Part shown: piece after piece, positions 33,460 to 42,562 of the stretch
Position numbering within the stretch: position 1 is the first letter of the stretch
Layout of the letters: every line of letters starts with the position of its first letter
Source of the DNA: CAVSRC01 sp963798195
GTDB taxonomy: Bacteria > Pseudomonadota > Alphaproteobacteria > Rhizobiales > Kaistiaceae
Assembly: GCA_963798195.1 (NCBI GenBank)
Contig: CAWCSF010000010.1
Span: forward strand, 124,001 to 188,000
DNA length: 64,000 nucleotides
Direction: 5' to 3'
Made by a program: the position numbers and the translations under genes
Notes under the pieces: model-generated
Database searches by the model: none
What the model was told of the DNA's origin: nothing
Seen by the model: the letters and a program-made list of their open reading frames with translations, nothing else

Positions 33460-34230
33460 ATGCCAAGCCACGATTTCACCTCCATCCGGCTCTTCCTCCG
33501 CACACCCATCGTTGCCGGCAGCACGACGTCGCTCGACCGCAACCAGGCGAACTACCTGACCAACGTGCTCCGCCTGAACGACGGCGCCTCGATCCTCGTC
33601 TTCAACGGGCGGGACGGCGAGTGGCGGGCGGCGCTGCGCGGCGGCGGGCGGAAGTCGTGGAGCCTCGAATTCACCGAGCCGGTGCGCCCGCAGCCTGCGG
33701 CGCCCGACCTTCACTACATCTTCGCGCCGCTGAAGCAGGCGCGGCAGGACTACATGGTCCAGAAGGCGGTCGAGATGGGCGTCGGCCGCCTCCGTCCGGT
33801 GCTCACGCAGCACGGCCAGGTCAGCCGGGTGAACCTTGAGCGCATGGTGTCGAACGCCATCGAGGCGGCGGAGCAATGCGGCGTGCTCAATGTCCCGGCG
33901 ATCGACGAGCCGGTGGCTCTCCGGGTGATTCTGGAAACCTGGGCCGAAACCGGGAAGGATCGTCGGCTGATCTTCTGCGACGAACGCGAGGACGGTTCCG
34001 ACCCCCTGTCAGTTCTGTCGGGGATGGCGCCCGCGCCGCTGGCCGTGCTGATCGGCCCGGAGGGCGGCTTCTCGGCCGAGGAACGGCAGAATCTCCGGGC
34101 TCAATCCTTCGTGACCGTCCTGCCGCTCGGCCCGCGTATCCTGCGGGCCGACACCGCCGCCGTTGCCGCGCTGGCCCTCATTCAGGCCGCCGCGGGGGAC
34201 TGGCGAAACGCCGCGCCCGCCCCACATTGA
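33460..34230 (+). CDS. rsmE: 16S rRNA (uracil1498-N3)-methyltransferase
   Basis: 256 residues. The N-terminal PUA-like domain (SIRLFLRTPIVAGSTTSLDRNQANYLTNVLRLNDGASILVFNGRDGEWRA) is followed by a SPOUT methyltransferase domain with LKQARQDYMVQKAVEMGV, LIGPEGGFSAEE and PLGPRILRADTAAVAALALIQ, the knot that binds S-adenosylmethionine. It methylates U1498 of 16S rRNA. The length is normal for the family. It lies 77 bp before gshA in the same direction; the rsmE-gshA order is common in rhizobia. Confidence 0.96.
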   Translation: MPSHDFTSIRLFLRTPIVAGSTTSLDRNQANYLTNVLRLNDGASILVFNGRDGEWRAALRGGGRKSWSLEFTEPVRPQPAAPDLHYIFAPLKQARQDYMVQKAVEMGVGRLRPVLTQHGQVSRVNLERMVSNAIEAAEQCGVLNVPAIDEPVALRVILETWAETGKDRRLIFCDEREDGSDPLSVLSGMAPAPLAVLIGPEGGFSAEERQNLRAQSFVTVLPLGPRILRADTAAVAALALIQAAAGDWRNAAPAPH

Positions 34231-34307
34231 GGGGTACTTGCGCTATGGCCGGACTGTTCTAATCTGCCCGTCCGTTCCCACCAGAGCCCTTCTTGGAAAG
34301 CCGCTGA

Positions 34308-35681
34308 ATGGCCCGCGACGTCTCCGACGCGACGCCGATAGAGTCCCGCGACCAACTGGTCGAGACGCTCGAATCGGGTTCCAGGCCGAAGGCCGAATGG
34401 CGCGTAGGCACCGAACACGAGAAGTTCGGCTTCTACCTCGCCGATCACACGCCGGTGCCCTACGAGGGCCCGCGCGGCATCCGCCGCCTGCTGGAGGCGA
34501 TGGAGGGGCTGCTCGGCTGGCACCCGATCGAGGACGACGGCCGCATCATCGGCCTGACCGATCCGCTCGGCCTCGGCGCGATCTCGCTGGAGCCCGGCGG
34601 CCAGTTCGAGCTTTCCGGCGCGCCGCTGAAAACCATCCACCAGACCTGCCGGGAGGTGAACGCCCATCTGGCGCAGGTGCGCGAATGCGCCACCCCGCTT
34701 GGCATCGGCTTCATCGGCGCCGGCTTCTCGCCCAAGTGGAGCCGCGACGAAACCCCGATCATGCCGAAGTCGCGCTACGACATCATGCGCGGCTACATGC
34801 CCAAGGTCGGCGGCCACGGCCTCGACATGATGCTGCGCACCTGCACCATCCAGGCCAACCTCGATTTTGCCGACGAAGCCGACATGGTGAAGAAGATGCG
34901 CGTCGGCCTCGCGCTCCAGCCGGTGGTCACGGCGCTCTTCGCCAACTCGCCCTTCACCGAAGGCAAGCCCAACGGCTTCCAGTCGTACCGCTCCGAAGTC
35001 TGGCTCGACACCGATCCGGCGCGCACCGGCATGCTGCCCTTCGCCTTCGAGGACGGCTTCGGCTTCGAGCGCTATGTCGACTGGGCGCTCGACGTGCCGA
35101 TGTATTTCATCAAGCGCGGCGAGAAATATTTCGACGTGACCGGCACGACCTTCCGCGACTATCTCCACGGCAATCTCGACAACAGCCTGCCCGACGCGCG
35201 GCCGACCATGTCGGACTGGAAGAACCATCTTTCGACGCTGTTTCCCGAGGTGCGGCTCAAGAACTATCTCGAGATGCGCGGCGCCGATGGCGGTCCCGGC
35301 CGCCGCATCTGCGCCGTGCCGGCGTTCTGGGTCGGGCTGCTCTACGACGATGCCGCGCTCGACGGCGCCTGGCAGATCGTCAAGGACTGGACGGCGGCCG
35401 AGCGCGAGGCGCTTCGCATAGCCGTGCCGAAGACCGGTCTTGCCACGACCATCCATGGCCGCACCGTCGCCGATGTCGGGCGCGATGTCGTGGCGCTGGC
35501 GCACGGCGGTCTTTCCCGGCGCGGCTACGAGAACAGCGAGGGCATCGACGAGACCATCTTCCTGTCGTCGATCGAGGAGGTCATCGAGGGCGGCATGACG
35601 CCGGCCGATCAGGTGCTGCGCGACTACGAGCGCGAGTGGCACGGCGACATCGACCGCATGTTCGACGCCTACGCCTATTGA
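34308..35681 (+). CDS. gshA: Glutamate-cysteine ligase (plant-type)
   Basis: 457 residues, the length of the alphaproteobacterial/plant GCS2 type rather than E. coli GshA. Visible motifs: AEWRVGTEHEKFGFY (substrate-binding Glu residues), ISLEPGGQFELSGAPLKTIHQTC, GIGFIGAGFSPKW and FNLA-equivalent TCTIQANLDFADEADMVKKM. It joins glutamate and cysteine using ATP, the first step of glutathione synthesis, in the cytoplasm. The GFA-type protein at 58.5 kb may use glutathione. Confidence 0.95.
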   Translation: MARDVSDATPIESRDQLVETLESGSRPKAEWRVGTEHEKFGFYLADHTPVPYEGPRGIRRLLEAMEGLLGWHPIEDDGRIIGLTDPLGLGAISLEPGGQFELSGAPLKTIHQTCREVNAHLAQVRECATPLGIGFIGAGFSPKWSRDETPIMPKSRYDIMRGYMPKVGGHGLDMMLRTCTIQANLDFADEADMVKKMRVGLALQPVVTALFANSPFTEGKPNGFQSYRSEVWLDTDPARTGMLPFAFEDGFGFERYVDWALDVPMYFIKRGEKYFDVTGTTFRDYLHGNLDNSLPDARPTMSDWKNHLSTLFPEVRLKNYLEMRGADGGPGRRICAVPAFWVGLLYDDAALDGAWQIVKDWTAAEREALRIAVPKTGLATTIHGRTVADVGRDVVALAHGGLSRRGYENSEGIDETIFLSSIEEVIEGGMTPADQVLRDYEREWHGDIDRMFDAYAY

Positions 35682-35708
35682 GGTTCGCGGGAACGCGATA
35701 TCAATGGT

Positions 35709-35722
35709 TTGATCCGGGTCAA
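35709..35722 (+). promoter_or_regulatory. FNR/FixK box upstream of the universal stress protein
   Basis: TTGATCCGGGTCAA fits TTGAT-N4-RTCAA. The centre, 35715.5, predicts a start near 35757; CATGCT at 35744-35749 could be the -10. The universal stress gene begins at 35774. Confidence 0.7.
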
Positions 35723-35773
35723 TGCTGAAACGATGGCCGGGCGCATGCTGCCCGGGCATCCAGGAGGGGTGAG

Positions 35774-36625
35774 ATGAAAAGCGCGGTGAACACCATAAAC
35801 GATATGCACGTCATCGCCGATCTGGGCGGTGACCGCCGCCCGACGGGTGTCGCCGTCGAGTTGGCGCGTCAGCTCGACGCCCACCTTACCGGCCTCGCGC
35901 TGGCCTTCGAGCCGATCGTGCCGATCTACACCATGACGACGCCGCTCCCGACCGATCTCATCGTCGCCGCCCATGACCAGGCAGTGGGCGACGCCAAGGA
36001 AGCCGCTGCCGCGTTCGAGAAGGCGGCATCCGCCGCTGGCATCCGCTACGCCGGCCGCACCACCGAGTCGGTCGGCGGCGAAGGCCTCGATGGCGTCACC
36101 CGCAGCCTCGCGCTCAGCGATCTTGTCGTCATCGGCCAGCAGAACCCGGACGCGCCGGAGCCCATGCGCGAATTGCTGATCGAGTCGGTTTTGTTTCAGG
36201 CCGGCGCGCCGACGCTGATCGTGCCCTATGCCGGCACCAAGGAGTTCAAGGCCGGCCGAGCCGTCGTCGCCTGGGATGGCGGCGCCGCTGCGGCGCATTC
36301 CGTGCGCGCCGCCTTGCCGCTGCTACAGCTCGCCAAGGAAGTCGTGGTCGTGATCGTGAAGGAGGCCGACAAGCGTTCCACACATCTCGCCGGCGCGGAC
36401 ATCGCCACCCATCTCGCCCGCCACGATCTCCACGTCGAGGTGCGCGAGGTCACCAATTCGACCGGCGACGTCGGCCAGACGATTCTCTCCTTCGCCGCCG
36501 ACGAGGCCGCTGACTGGCTGGTCATGGGCGCCTACGGCCACAGCCGCCTGCGCGAATTCTTCCTCGGCGGCGCCACCCGCGGCATCCTCTCGTCGATGAC
36601 CGTGCCGGTGCTGATGGCGCACTAG
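35774..36625 (+). CDS. Tandem universal stress protein (UspA)
   Basis: 283 residues made of two UspA domains. The C-terminal domain keeps the ATP-binding pattern GAYGHSRLREFFLGGATRGILSSMTVPVLMAH (G-2x-G-9x-G-S/T); the N-terminal one is degenerate (LVVIGQQNPDAPEPMRELLIESVLFQAGAPTLIVPY). Usp proteins help survival under starvation and low oxygen, and FixK/FNR control of usp genes is known in rhizobia and Pseudomonas. GGAGGGG precedes the ATG. The stop codon shares CTAG (36622-36625) with the convergent Hsp70-like gene. Confidence 0.92.
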   Translation: MKSAVNTINDMHVIADLGGDRRPTGVAVELARQLDAHLTGLALAFEPIVPIYTMTTPLPTDLIVAAHDQAVGDAKEAAAAFEKAASAAGIRYAGRTTESVGGEGLDGVTRSLALSDLVVIGQQNPDAPEPMRELLIESVLFQAGAPTLIVPYAGTKEFKAGRAVVAWDGGAAAAHSVRAALPLLQLAKEVVVVIVKEADKRSTHLAGADIATHLARHDLHVEVREVTNSTGDVGQTILSFAADEAADWLVMGAYGHSRLREFFLGGATRGILSSMTVPVLMAH

Positions 36626-37872
36626 CCGAGGCGTCGCGCCTCCTCGGTCAGGCCGAAGGCAACCGAGAGCAGATCGGAGTCGCCGGCAATGCGGGCGGCC
36701 GGCACGGCGCGGAGAACGGCGTCGCGTACGGCCTGCACGCGGCTTGAGCCGCCGGTCAGGAACGCCGTCTGGATGCGGTCGGGAGATATTCCCGCGGCGC
36801 TGATGCAGTCCCGCACGAGCGCCGCGATACGATCGGTCTTCGCCGCGATCGCCGCCTCGAAACCGGGCCGCGTCGCCTGCGCCGCCAGCCCGTCGTCAAG
36901 AAACCCGAGCGGGACGGGGGTCGCCGGCGCTTCGCCGAGGGCGATCTTGGCGGCCTCGACGGCGAAGGCGATCCGGTGACCATGGCGGCCGCCGATGGCC
37001 GCCACCAGCCGCGCCAGCTTCTCCGGCTCGGCGGCGCCCTTGGCCAACTCCCGCGCCTCGACCGCGTTGGCGTGGGTATAGACGAAGTTGATCGAGGCCC
37101 ACGTCGCAAGGTCGTGGTAGAGGCGCAACGGCATCGGCAGGTTCTTTTCGACCAGTCGCGTGCCGAGGCCGAGCAGGGGCATCACGCTGGCGAGGCTGAG
37201 CAGGCAGTCGAAGTCTGTCCCGCCGACGCGTCCGCCGGTGCTGGCCAGGATGTCCTCCTTGCGGTCGGCGCGTTTCGCCCGTCCGGGCGCGACCCGGATC
37301 AGCGCGATGTCCGACGTGCCGCCGCCGATGTCCGCGACCAGCACGAGTTCCTCGCCGCGCACCGTTCGCTCGTAGTGCGCGGCCGCCGCGATCGGCTCGT
37401 AAACGAAGCGCACGTCCGTGAAGCCGACCCGCTCCGCGATCCCGCGCAGCACGCGCTCGGCGCGTGCGTCTGCCGCGTCATCGCCGTCGACGAAATGGAC
37501 CGGCCTGCCGTGGACGGCGGTGGTCAACTCCATTCCGTGAAAGGCTTCCGCCCGCTGCTTGAGATGACGGATGAATATCTCGATCACGCGCGACAGCGGC
37601 ACGCGATTTTTGCCGACCATGGTCGTCTCCTCGATCAGCGACGAACCGAGGATCGATTTCAGAGAGCGCAGCAGCCGCCCCTGCACCTGGCCGACCGAGG
37701 CGGCGATCGCCGCATCGCCATAGAGCACGCGGCCGGGCGTCTCCGCATCGAAGAAGACCGCACTCGGAAACAGCGTCGAGCCGGTGTCGCTGGGGACCAA
37801 CGCAGGAACGCCGTCGCGGATGACGCCGATTGCCGAGTTCGACGTTCCAAAATCCAGTCCGCACGCTTGCAT
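36622..37872 (-). CDS. Hsp70-like ATPase, YegD type
   Basis: 416 residues: the actin-like ATPase domain of Hsp70 without a substrate-binding domain. The phosphate loops are MQACGLDFGTSNSAIGVI (1-18) and VADIGGGTSDIALI; VRFVYEPIAAAAHYE is the connect region, and TAFLTGGSSRVQAVRDAVL the adenosine motif. YegD-type proteins are poorly characterised chaperone relatives. It stands alone on the minus strand and ends on the same CTAG as the universal stress gene. Confidence 0.9.
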   Translation of the reverse strand: MQACGLDFGTSNSAIGVIRDGVPALVPSDTGSTLFPSAVFFDAETPGRVLYGDAAIAASVGQVQGRLLRSLKSILGSSLIEETTMVGKNRVPLSRVIEIFIRHLKQRAEAFHGMELTTAVHGRPVHFVDGDDAADARAERVLRGIAERVGFTDVRFVYEPIAAAAHYERTVRGEELVLVADIGGGTSDIALIRVAPGRAKRADRKEDILASTGGRVGGTDFDCLLSLASVMPLLGLGTRLVEKNLPMPLRLYHDLATWASINFVYTHANAVEARELAKGAAEPEKLARLVAAIGGRHGHRIAFAVEAAKIALGEAPATPVPLGFLDDGLAAQATRPGFEAAIAAKTDRIAALVRDCISAAGISPDRIQTAFLTGGSSRVQAVRDAVLRAVPAARIAGDSDLLSVAFGLTEEARRLG

Positions 37873-38043
37873 CGGAAGCCCCTCGTGAAACCGCGGCGTG
37901 GCCGCGGGAAGGGGTATCCATCTATTGGACCGGACGGCTTCTTGCCAGTCTGTTTGTTTTTTCCTACGATGCCCGTACTACGGGACGTGCCGGGATTTCT
38001 CGCGCGTCCCGTTTTCCGTTTCGGGGAGCGCGGCGCGGGCAGC

Positions 38044-38070
38044 AAAAAGGCCCGCCCCGAAGGGCGGGCC
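38044..38070 (-). terminator. Rho-independent terminator of the DUF1127 gene
   Basis: GGCCCGCCC (38049-38057) pairs with GGGCGGGCC (38062-38070) around CGAA. Read on the minus strand, five T follow. It lies 40 bp after the DUF1127 stop. Confidence 0.88.
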
Positions 38071-38109
38071 AGGTTGCCGGAGCTTCCAGGGGACCAGTTG
38101 CTCCGAGAA

Positions 38110-38532
38110 TTACAGTTCCAGAACGGGCCGCGGCATCACGCGACGGGCGTAGCGATGGATCCCGGCCGTAGTTTCGCTCTTCGAGCGCACGCGGCCGGCA
38201 ATGACGATCGCCTTGCGCTCCTCGTCCATCTTCCGCTGGAGGCGCTCGGCTGCCGAAGCACGGAAGGCGGCGCGGCGCTCCACCGACATCACGCCGAGGC
38301 GGTACGACGGGTCCTCGGCCAGCGGTGAGGAGAGGGCCGAACGCACGTCGCCCTGCGTGATGCCGATGTCGCGCAGCATGTGCTCATCCCATTCGAGGAG
38401 TTTCGCCACCGACCGGCGATTACGCATCGCGCGCCAGGCTGCGACGACGCGGCTATAGCTGGCAGCGGCGAGATTGCGCAGCCGTTCGCTGGTGCCGGTG
38501 GGCGTGATCTGGGTGATTTCGGTGGTGGCCAT
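38110..38532 (-). CDS. DUF1127 domain protein, long form
   Basis: 140 residues. The YjiS/DUF1127 motif is at about 27-67: YSRVVAAWRAMRNRRSVAKLLEWDEHMLRDIGITQGDVRSAL. A basic C-terminal extension of about 70 residues is rich in Arg. Small DUF1127 proteins affect RNA turnover and phosphate or carbon physiology in Agrobacterium and Rhodobacter; the long form is less known. AAGGAAG precedes the ATG and a strong terminator follows, so it is a single-gene unit. It is divergent from the LysR gene. Confidence 0.85.
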   Translation of the reverse strand: MATTEITQITPTGTSERLRNLAAASYSRVVAAWRAMRNRRSVAKLLEWDEHMLRDIGITQGDVRSALSSPLAEDPSYRLGVMSVERRAAFRASAAERLQRKMDEERKAIVIAGRVRSKSETTAGIHRYARRVMPRPVLEL

Positions 38533-38702
38533 GATCGTCTTCCTTTCGGGGCGTCGCGGCCCGCACCGGCCGCGCTTGGCCGGTCATACGAGCGCTTGGA
38601 ATGTCAGCGACACCCGCTATATGCACGGCGGCCATTGATCATTCCAACGAATGTTTCTAATGTCGCCCATCGCTTTCGCTGATGGGCGGAAAGGAGCCGA
38701 AA

Positions 38703-39582
38703 ATGGCGGCAATGCTCGATCTAGACCAGTTGCGCACCTTCGTGGCGATCATCGAAACCGGCAGTTTCACGAAAGCTGCGGAGGTCGTCTTCAAGACCCA
38801 GTCGGCGGTCTCGATGCAGATGCGGCGGCTGGAAGAGCGAATCGGCAAGCCGATCTTTGCCCGCGACGGACGCGCCGCAAAACTGACCGAGGAAGGCGAG
38901 CGCCTGCTCGGCTACGCCCGGCGCATGGTGCGGCTCAACGACGAGACCGTCGCCGCTTTCGACGAAACCGAACTCTCCGGAGCCGTCGCCCTCGGTATCC
39001 CGGACGACTATGCCGACCGCTTCCTGCCCGAGGTGCTGGCGCGCTTCACGCGCTCGAACCCCCGCGTCGAAGTCTCGGTGATCTGCGAGCAGTCCACGGA
39101 GCTGACCGCCAAGGCCCGCACGGGCGATCTCGACCTCGCCATCGTCACCCATTGCGGCGAGGCCAACGTCGATGTCATTCGCCGCGAGCCCCTGCTCTGG
39201 GTCGCGTCGAACCAGCACGGCACGGAGGAAGAGGACGTGTTGCCGCTGGCGCTGTTCAAGCCGCCATGCCTGTGGCGGGCCGCGGCGGTGGAACTCGCTG
39301 ACGGCGGCGGGGCGCAAGTACCGCGTCCTCTACCAGAGCGCCAACTCCACCGCGATCGGTGCGGCGGTTACCGCCGGCCTCGCGCTGACGGTGCTCACCG
39401 AGTCGGCGCTGCGACCGGGCATGCGCGTGCTTGGCGAGGCTGAGGGCTTCCCGCGTCTGCCGATCTGCGAGATCGGCATCATCCGTTCGTGGAATCGCCC
39501 GGCCTCGGCCATCGTCGATGCGCTCGCCGAGCACATCGTCTCCTCCCTCGACAACCTGTCGGTGCCTGCCGTCGCCGCCTGA
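38703..39582 (+). CDS. LysR-family transcriptional regulator, frameshifted
   Basis: 292 residues when repaired. The N-terminal winged helix is LDLDQLRTFVAIIETGSFTKAAEVVFKTQSAVSMQMRRLEERIG; the effector domain runs from about 90 (LSGAVALGIPDDYADRFLPEVLARF). The frame shifts at the AA of 39293-39294 (GGAACTCG for GGACTCG). Both sides are conserved and the second part ends normally (AEHIVSSLDNLSV), so the gene is probably intact. GGAAAGGAG precedes ATG 38703. The peroxiredoxin gene follows 148 bp downstream; the regulator may respond to oxidative stress, as OxyR-type LysR proteins do, but it lacks an obvious OxyR Cys pair. Confidence 0.88.
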
Positions 39583-39730
39583 GAAAGACGCGCCGGAATG
39601 CCAATGCGCGGCGCCCGCCGCTGCTGGACTCGTTTTCCAAGCCCTGCCTCGTGCGGCGAATAAGCATCCTTGAAGGTGAGGGGTGCCGCCGCTTACATGC
39701 CGGGCAGCATCATCAGCAGGAGTAAGTGTC

Positions 39731-40388
39731 ATGGCTCTTCGCATCGGCGATACCGCCCCGGACTTCGAGGCGGAGACCACAGAGGGCAAGATCAGGTTTC
39801 ACGACTGGCTGGGCGATTCCTGGGGGATCATCTTTTCGCACCCCAAGGATTTCACGCCCGTCTGCACCACCGAGCTCGGCGTCGTCGCCAAGCTGAAGCC
39901 CGATTTCGACAAGCGCCACGTCAAGGTGATCGGCCTCAGCGCCGATCCGGTCGACCGCCACGCCGGCTGGGCCAAGGACATCGAGGAGACGCAGGGCACC
40001 GCCCCGAATTTCCCGATGATTGGCGATCCCGACCTGACGGTCTCCAAGCTCTACGACATGCTGCCCGCTGCGGCCGACCCGTCCGGCCCGCGCACCGCTG
40101 CCGATAACCAGACCGTTCGCACCGTCTACGTCATCGGCCCCGACAAGAAGATCAAGCTGTCGCTCGCCTATCCCATGACCACCGGGCCGCAACTTCGACG
40201 AGATTCTGCGCGTGGTCGATTCCATGCAGCTCACCGCGAAGCACAAGGTGGCAACGCCGGCGAACTGGAAGCACGGCGATGACGTGATCATCTCGGGCTC
40301 GGTCAGTGCCGACGACGCCAAGAAGATCTGGCCCGCCGGCTGGAAGGAGCCCAAGCCCTATATCCGCATCGTGCCGCAGCCGAAATAG
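39731..40388 (+). CDS. 1-Cys peroxiredoxin (Prx6 type), frameshifted
   Basis: 218 residues when repaired. FSHPKDFTPVCTTELGVVAK carries the peroxidatic Cys45, and the long C-terminal region (VVDSMQLTAKHKVATPANWKHGDDV, WKEPKPYIRIVPQPK) is that of Prx6/AhpE-like 1-Cys enzymes, which reduce peroxides in the cytoplasm. One extra base in GGG at 40184-40186 breaks the frame after YPMTTG; the correct continuation RNFDEILRVVDSM reads in the next frame to the stop at 40388. Treating it as intact gives the normal family length. A terminator follows. Confidence 0.9.
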
Positions 40389-40411
40389 CGCGGCAGCGGA
40401 AGCAGAATCAG

Positions 40412-40438
40412 ACGGCGCGGCCCGGCCCGCGCCGTTTT
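40412..40438 (+). terminator. Rho-independent terminator after the peroxiredoxin gene
   Basis: ACGGCGCGG (40412-40420) pairs with CCGCGCCGT (40427-40435), with four T at 40435-40438. It lies between two convergent genes. Confidence 0.85.
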
Positions 40439-40443
40439 CGTTT

Positions 40444-41049
40444 TCAGGGTTTCGCGTTGGCGGCGGCGATGCCGCACTCGAGCAGACGCAGCCGGACGCG
40501 CGCACTCTCCCCCTCCGGCAGGTCGAGCCGCTTGAAGGCGGACCAGACCGGAAAGCTCACCAGCCCCAGCACGACCTTGATCGCCGCCTCGGAAGCCGTG
40601 GCGCCTTTCAGCGCCTCCTGTACGAGGGCCGCGACGCCGCCTTCCACGGCCTTGAGGAACATGTCGAGTTCCGGAACCAGCTCCCGGTCGCGGCCTGCCA
40701 GGCCGAGCCGCAACGCACCGCGTTCGTAGAAATCGTCCAACTCCGCGATCAGCCGCTGCAGGCGATCGTGGGTTGTCTCCGCGCCCGCAAAGACCGCCGG
40801 GGCGGCGTCGGGCGTCGGCGGACGCATCTCCTGCCATGCGTGCATGCCGCACGCCTGGATGAGGTCGCCGGGCTTCGGGAAGTGCCGGTACACCGTCGCC
40901 GGACCGACACCGGCGCGCTCCGCGACCTGGGAGAAAGTCGTCGGCGCAACGCCCTGCTCGTCATGCAGCTGCATCGTCGCCTGGAGAATGCGTTCCCGCA
41001 CCCGGTCGCGCTCTTCGGCCCGTTTCCGCTGTTGATAGCTCCGGACCAT
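40444..41049 (-). CDS. TetR-family transcriptional regulator
   Basis: 201 residues. The N-terminal helix-turn-helix is GVAPTTFSQVAERAGVGPATVYRHFPKPGDLIQACG at about 32-67; the rest is the helical ligand domain. A perfect 16-bp palindrome at 41073-41088, 24 bp upstream of its start, is the likely operator for autoregulation. The divergent LuxR-type gene starts 165 bp away and may be its other target. The ligand is unknown. Confidence 0.9.
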   Translation of the reverse strand: MVRSYQQRKRAEERDRVRERILQATMQLHDEQGVAPTTFSQVAERAGVGPATVYRHFPKPGDLIQACGMHAWQEMRPPTPDAAPAVFAGAETTHDRLQRLIAELDDFYERGALRLGLAGRDRELVPELDMFLKAVEGGVAALVQEALKGATASEAAIKVVLGLVSFPVWSAFKRLDLPEGESARVRLRLLECGIAAANAKP

Positions 41050-41072
41050 CAGGGGGCAATTTGACAGAAAGA

Positions 41073-41088
41073 TATTTTCATGAAAATA
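41073..41088. promoter_or_regulatory. 16-bp palindrome, probable TetR operator
   Basis: TATTTTCATGAAAATA is a perfect palindrome in an AT-rich patch of otherwise GC-rich DNA. It lies in the divergent region between the TetR and LuxR genes, close to the TetR start. Confidence 0.65.
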
Positions 41089-41103
41089 ATCATCCGCTAA
41101 ATG

Positions 41104-41115
41104 TTTACCGGTAAA
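41104..41115. promoter_or_regulatory. 12-bp palindrome in the TetR/LuxR divergent region
   Basis: TTTACCGGTAAA is a perfect palindrome 16 bp beyond the TetR-like operator and about 100 bp before the LuxR-type gene. It may be a second operator, possibly for the LuxR protein. Confidence 0.45.
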
Positions 41116-41213
41116 GGCCGGCCAGGTCCAGTGGCCGGTTCACAGACGCCGGCGGTTTTAGCTGGCACCAGAAGCGCCACCGCAACAGGCATCCAAGGGG
41201 AGGAGGGCCGTCC

Positions 41214-42383
41214 TTGCCAGACGACCACGAAAGCGCACTGGAGATCACCGGCGAGATTTACGACGCCGCGCTTGATTCGGCGCTGTGGCCTGGCGTCCTG
41301 AGCCGGATCGGCGATTTCGTCGGCGGGCCGGCGACCGCGCTTTTCTCCACCGATGCCGTCGCGCAGACGCAGCGCTTCTATTACATCCACGGCGCCAACC
41401 CGGAATACACCCGGCTGTACCAGGAAAAATACGTCCGGCTGAATCCGCTGGCCGCGACGATCCTGCTGTCGCGAGTTGGCGAGGTGAATTCCGTCGCCGA
41501 CGCCATGCCGCTGAATCAGTTTCATCAGACCCGGTTCTATCGGGAATGGGTAAAGCCCCAGAATTGGGGTGACAATATCTTCTCGCTGATCGAACGCTCC
41601 GGCACCGTGGTCACGACGCTGGCGACCACGATCGACGACCGCCGCAGCCCGGCGACAGACGCAGCAAAACAGCGCATGGCGCTGATCGTCCCCCATGTCC
41701 GCCGCGCCGTCGCGATCGGCAACGTCATCGAGATGAACAGCATCGAGGCCGATGCGCTGGGCGACGCGGTCGATGCCGTCGGCGCGGCGGTTTATCTCGT
41801 GCGTCGCGATGGAGAGATCGTTCGCGCCAACGTCCACGGCTGCGCGCTGGCTGAAGCTGGAACGCTGCTCCGTATGGACGATCGCCGCATCGTCGCTGTC
41901 GAGGAGACCGGCCGTCGTGACCTCTGTCGGGCAATCGCCGATGCGGGATCGGAGGACCGGGTGCTTGAGCCGAGTGCCGCGGCGGTTCCGCTGACCGATC
42001 GGCTGGGCGAGCGCTACGTCGCCCACGTCCTGCCCTTGACCGGAGGCGCACGCCGGCGGGCCGCGCTTTCGACGGGCGCTGCCGCGGCAATCTTCGTGAA
42101 GAAGGCCGAGTTGAACTGCGTCTTCCCGATGGAGGCCATGGCCAGCCACTTCGCGTTGTCGAAGGCTGAACTGCGCGTGCTTGTCGGCGTGCTCGAGATC
42201 GGGCCGCCGGGCGAGGTGGCGCCGATGCTGGGCCTGTCAGAGGCGACCGTCCGCACCCATCTTCGCCGCCTCTATGCCAAGACGGGAGCAAGCCGCCAGG
42301 CCGATCTCGTCAGGCTGGTCGCCGGCTATGCCAATCCGTTTGTCGAGCCGGCCACCGCAGGGCGGACCGCCGCCGCCGCCTGA
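41214..42383 (+). CDS. LuxR-type regulator with C-terminal HTH, TTG start
   Basis: 389 residues. The C-terminal LuxR helix-turn-helix is at about 315-370: FALSKAELRVLVGVLEIGPPGEVAPMLGLSEATVRTHLRRLYAKTGASRQADLVRLV. The N-terminal ~170 residues (EIYDAALDSALWPGVLSRIGDFVGG, YYIHGANPEYTRLYQEKYVRLNP) resemble sensor domains of uncharacterised LuxR proteins, not acyl-homoserine-lactone domains. The TTG at 41214 is decided by AGGAGG at 41201-41206, seven bases upstream; no ATG nearby fits. No synthase or target cluster adjoins it. Two palindromes lie upstream. Confidence 0.88.
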   Translation: MPDDHESALEITGEIYDAALDSALWPGVLSRIGDFVGGPATALFSTDAVAQTQRFYYIHGANPEYTRLYQEKYVRLNPLAATILLSRVGEVNSVADAMPLNQFHQTRFYREWVKPQNWGDNIFSLIERSGTVVTTLATTIDDRRSPATDAAKQRMALIVPHVRRAVAIGNVIEMNSIEADALGDAVDAVGAAVYLVRRDGEIVRANVHGCALAEAGTLLRMDDRRIVAVEETGRRDLCRAIADAGSEDRVLEPSAAAVPLTDRLGERYVAHVLPLTGGARRRAALSTGAAAAIFVKKAELNCVFPMEAMASHFALSKAELRVLVGVLEIGPPGEVAPMLGLSEATVRTHLRRLYAKTGASRQADLVRLVAGYANPFVEPATAGRTAAAA

Positions 42384-42398
42384 TCGCGTGCCTGGTGG

Positions 42399-42414
42399 TG
42401 TGACAGCCGTCACA
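42399..42414 (+). promoter_or_regulatory. CRP-type site (TGTGA-N6-TCACA)
   Basis: TGTGACAGCCGTCACA matches the cAMP-CRP consensus exactly and extends to a 7-bp-arm dyad (42398-42415). It lies 15 bp after the LuxR stop and 149 bp before the small secreted-protein gene, the only gene it can serve in that direction. A hairpin role is also possible. Confidence 0.5.
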
Positions 42415-42562
42415 CACTTTCATCTGTTTGGATGACGAAACGGCCGGCCGAATTTGCGATCTCATTCGCGCCGGCAAGAGAGCCCGCGGATGGTCCGCAA
42501 GCTTCCGATCTCGCCGGACATGGCCTCCCGTTTTCGGGACCCGCAACGAAAGGAATACGTCC

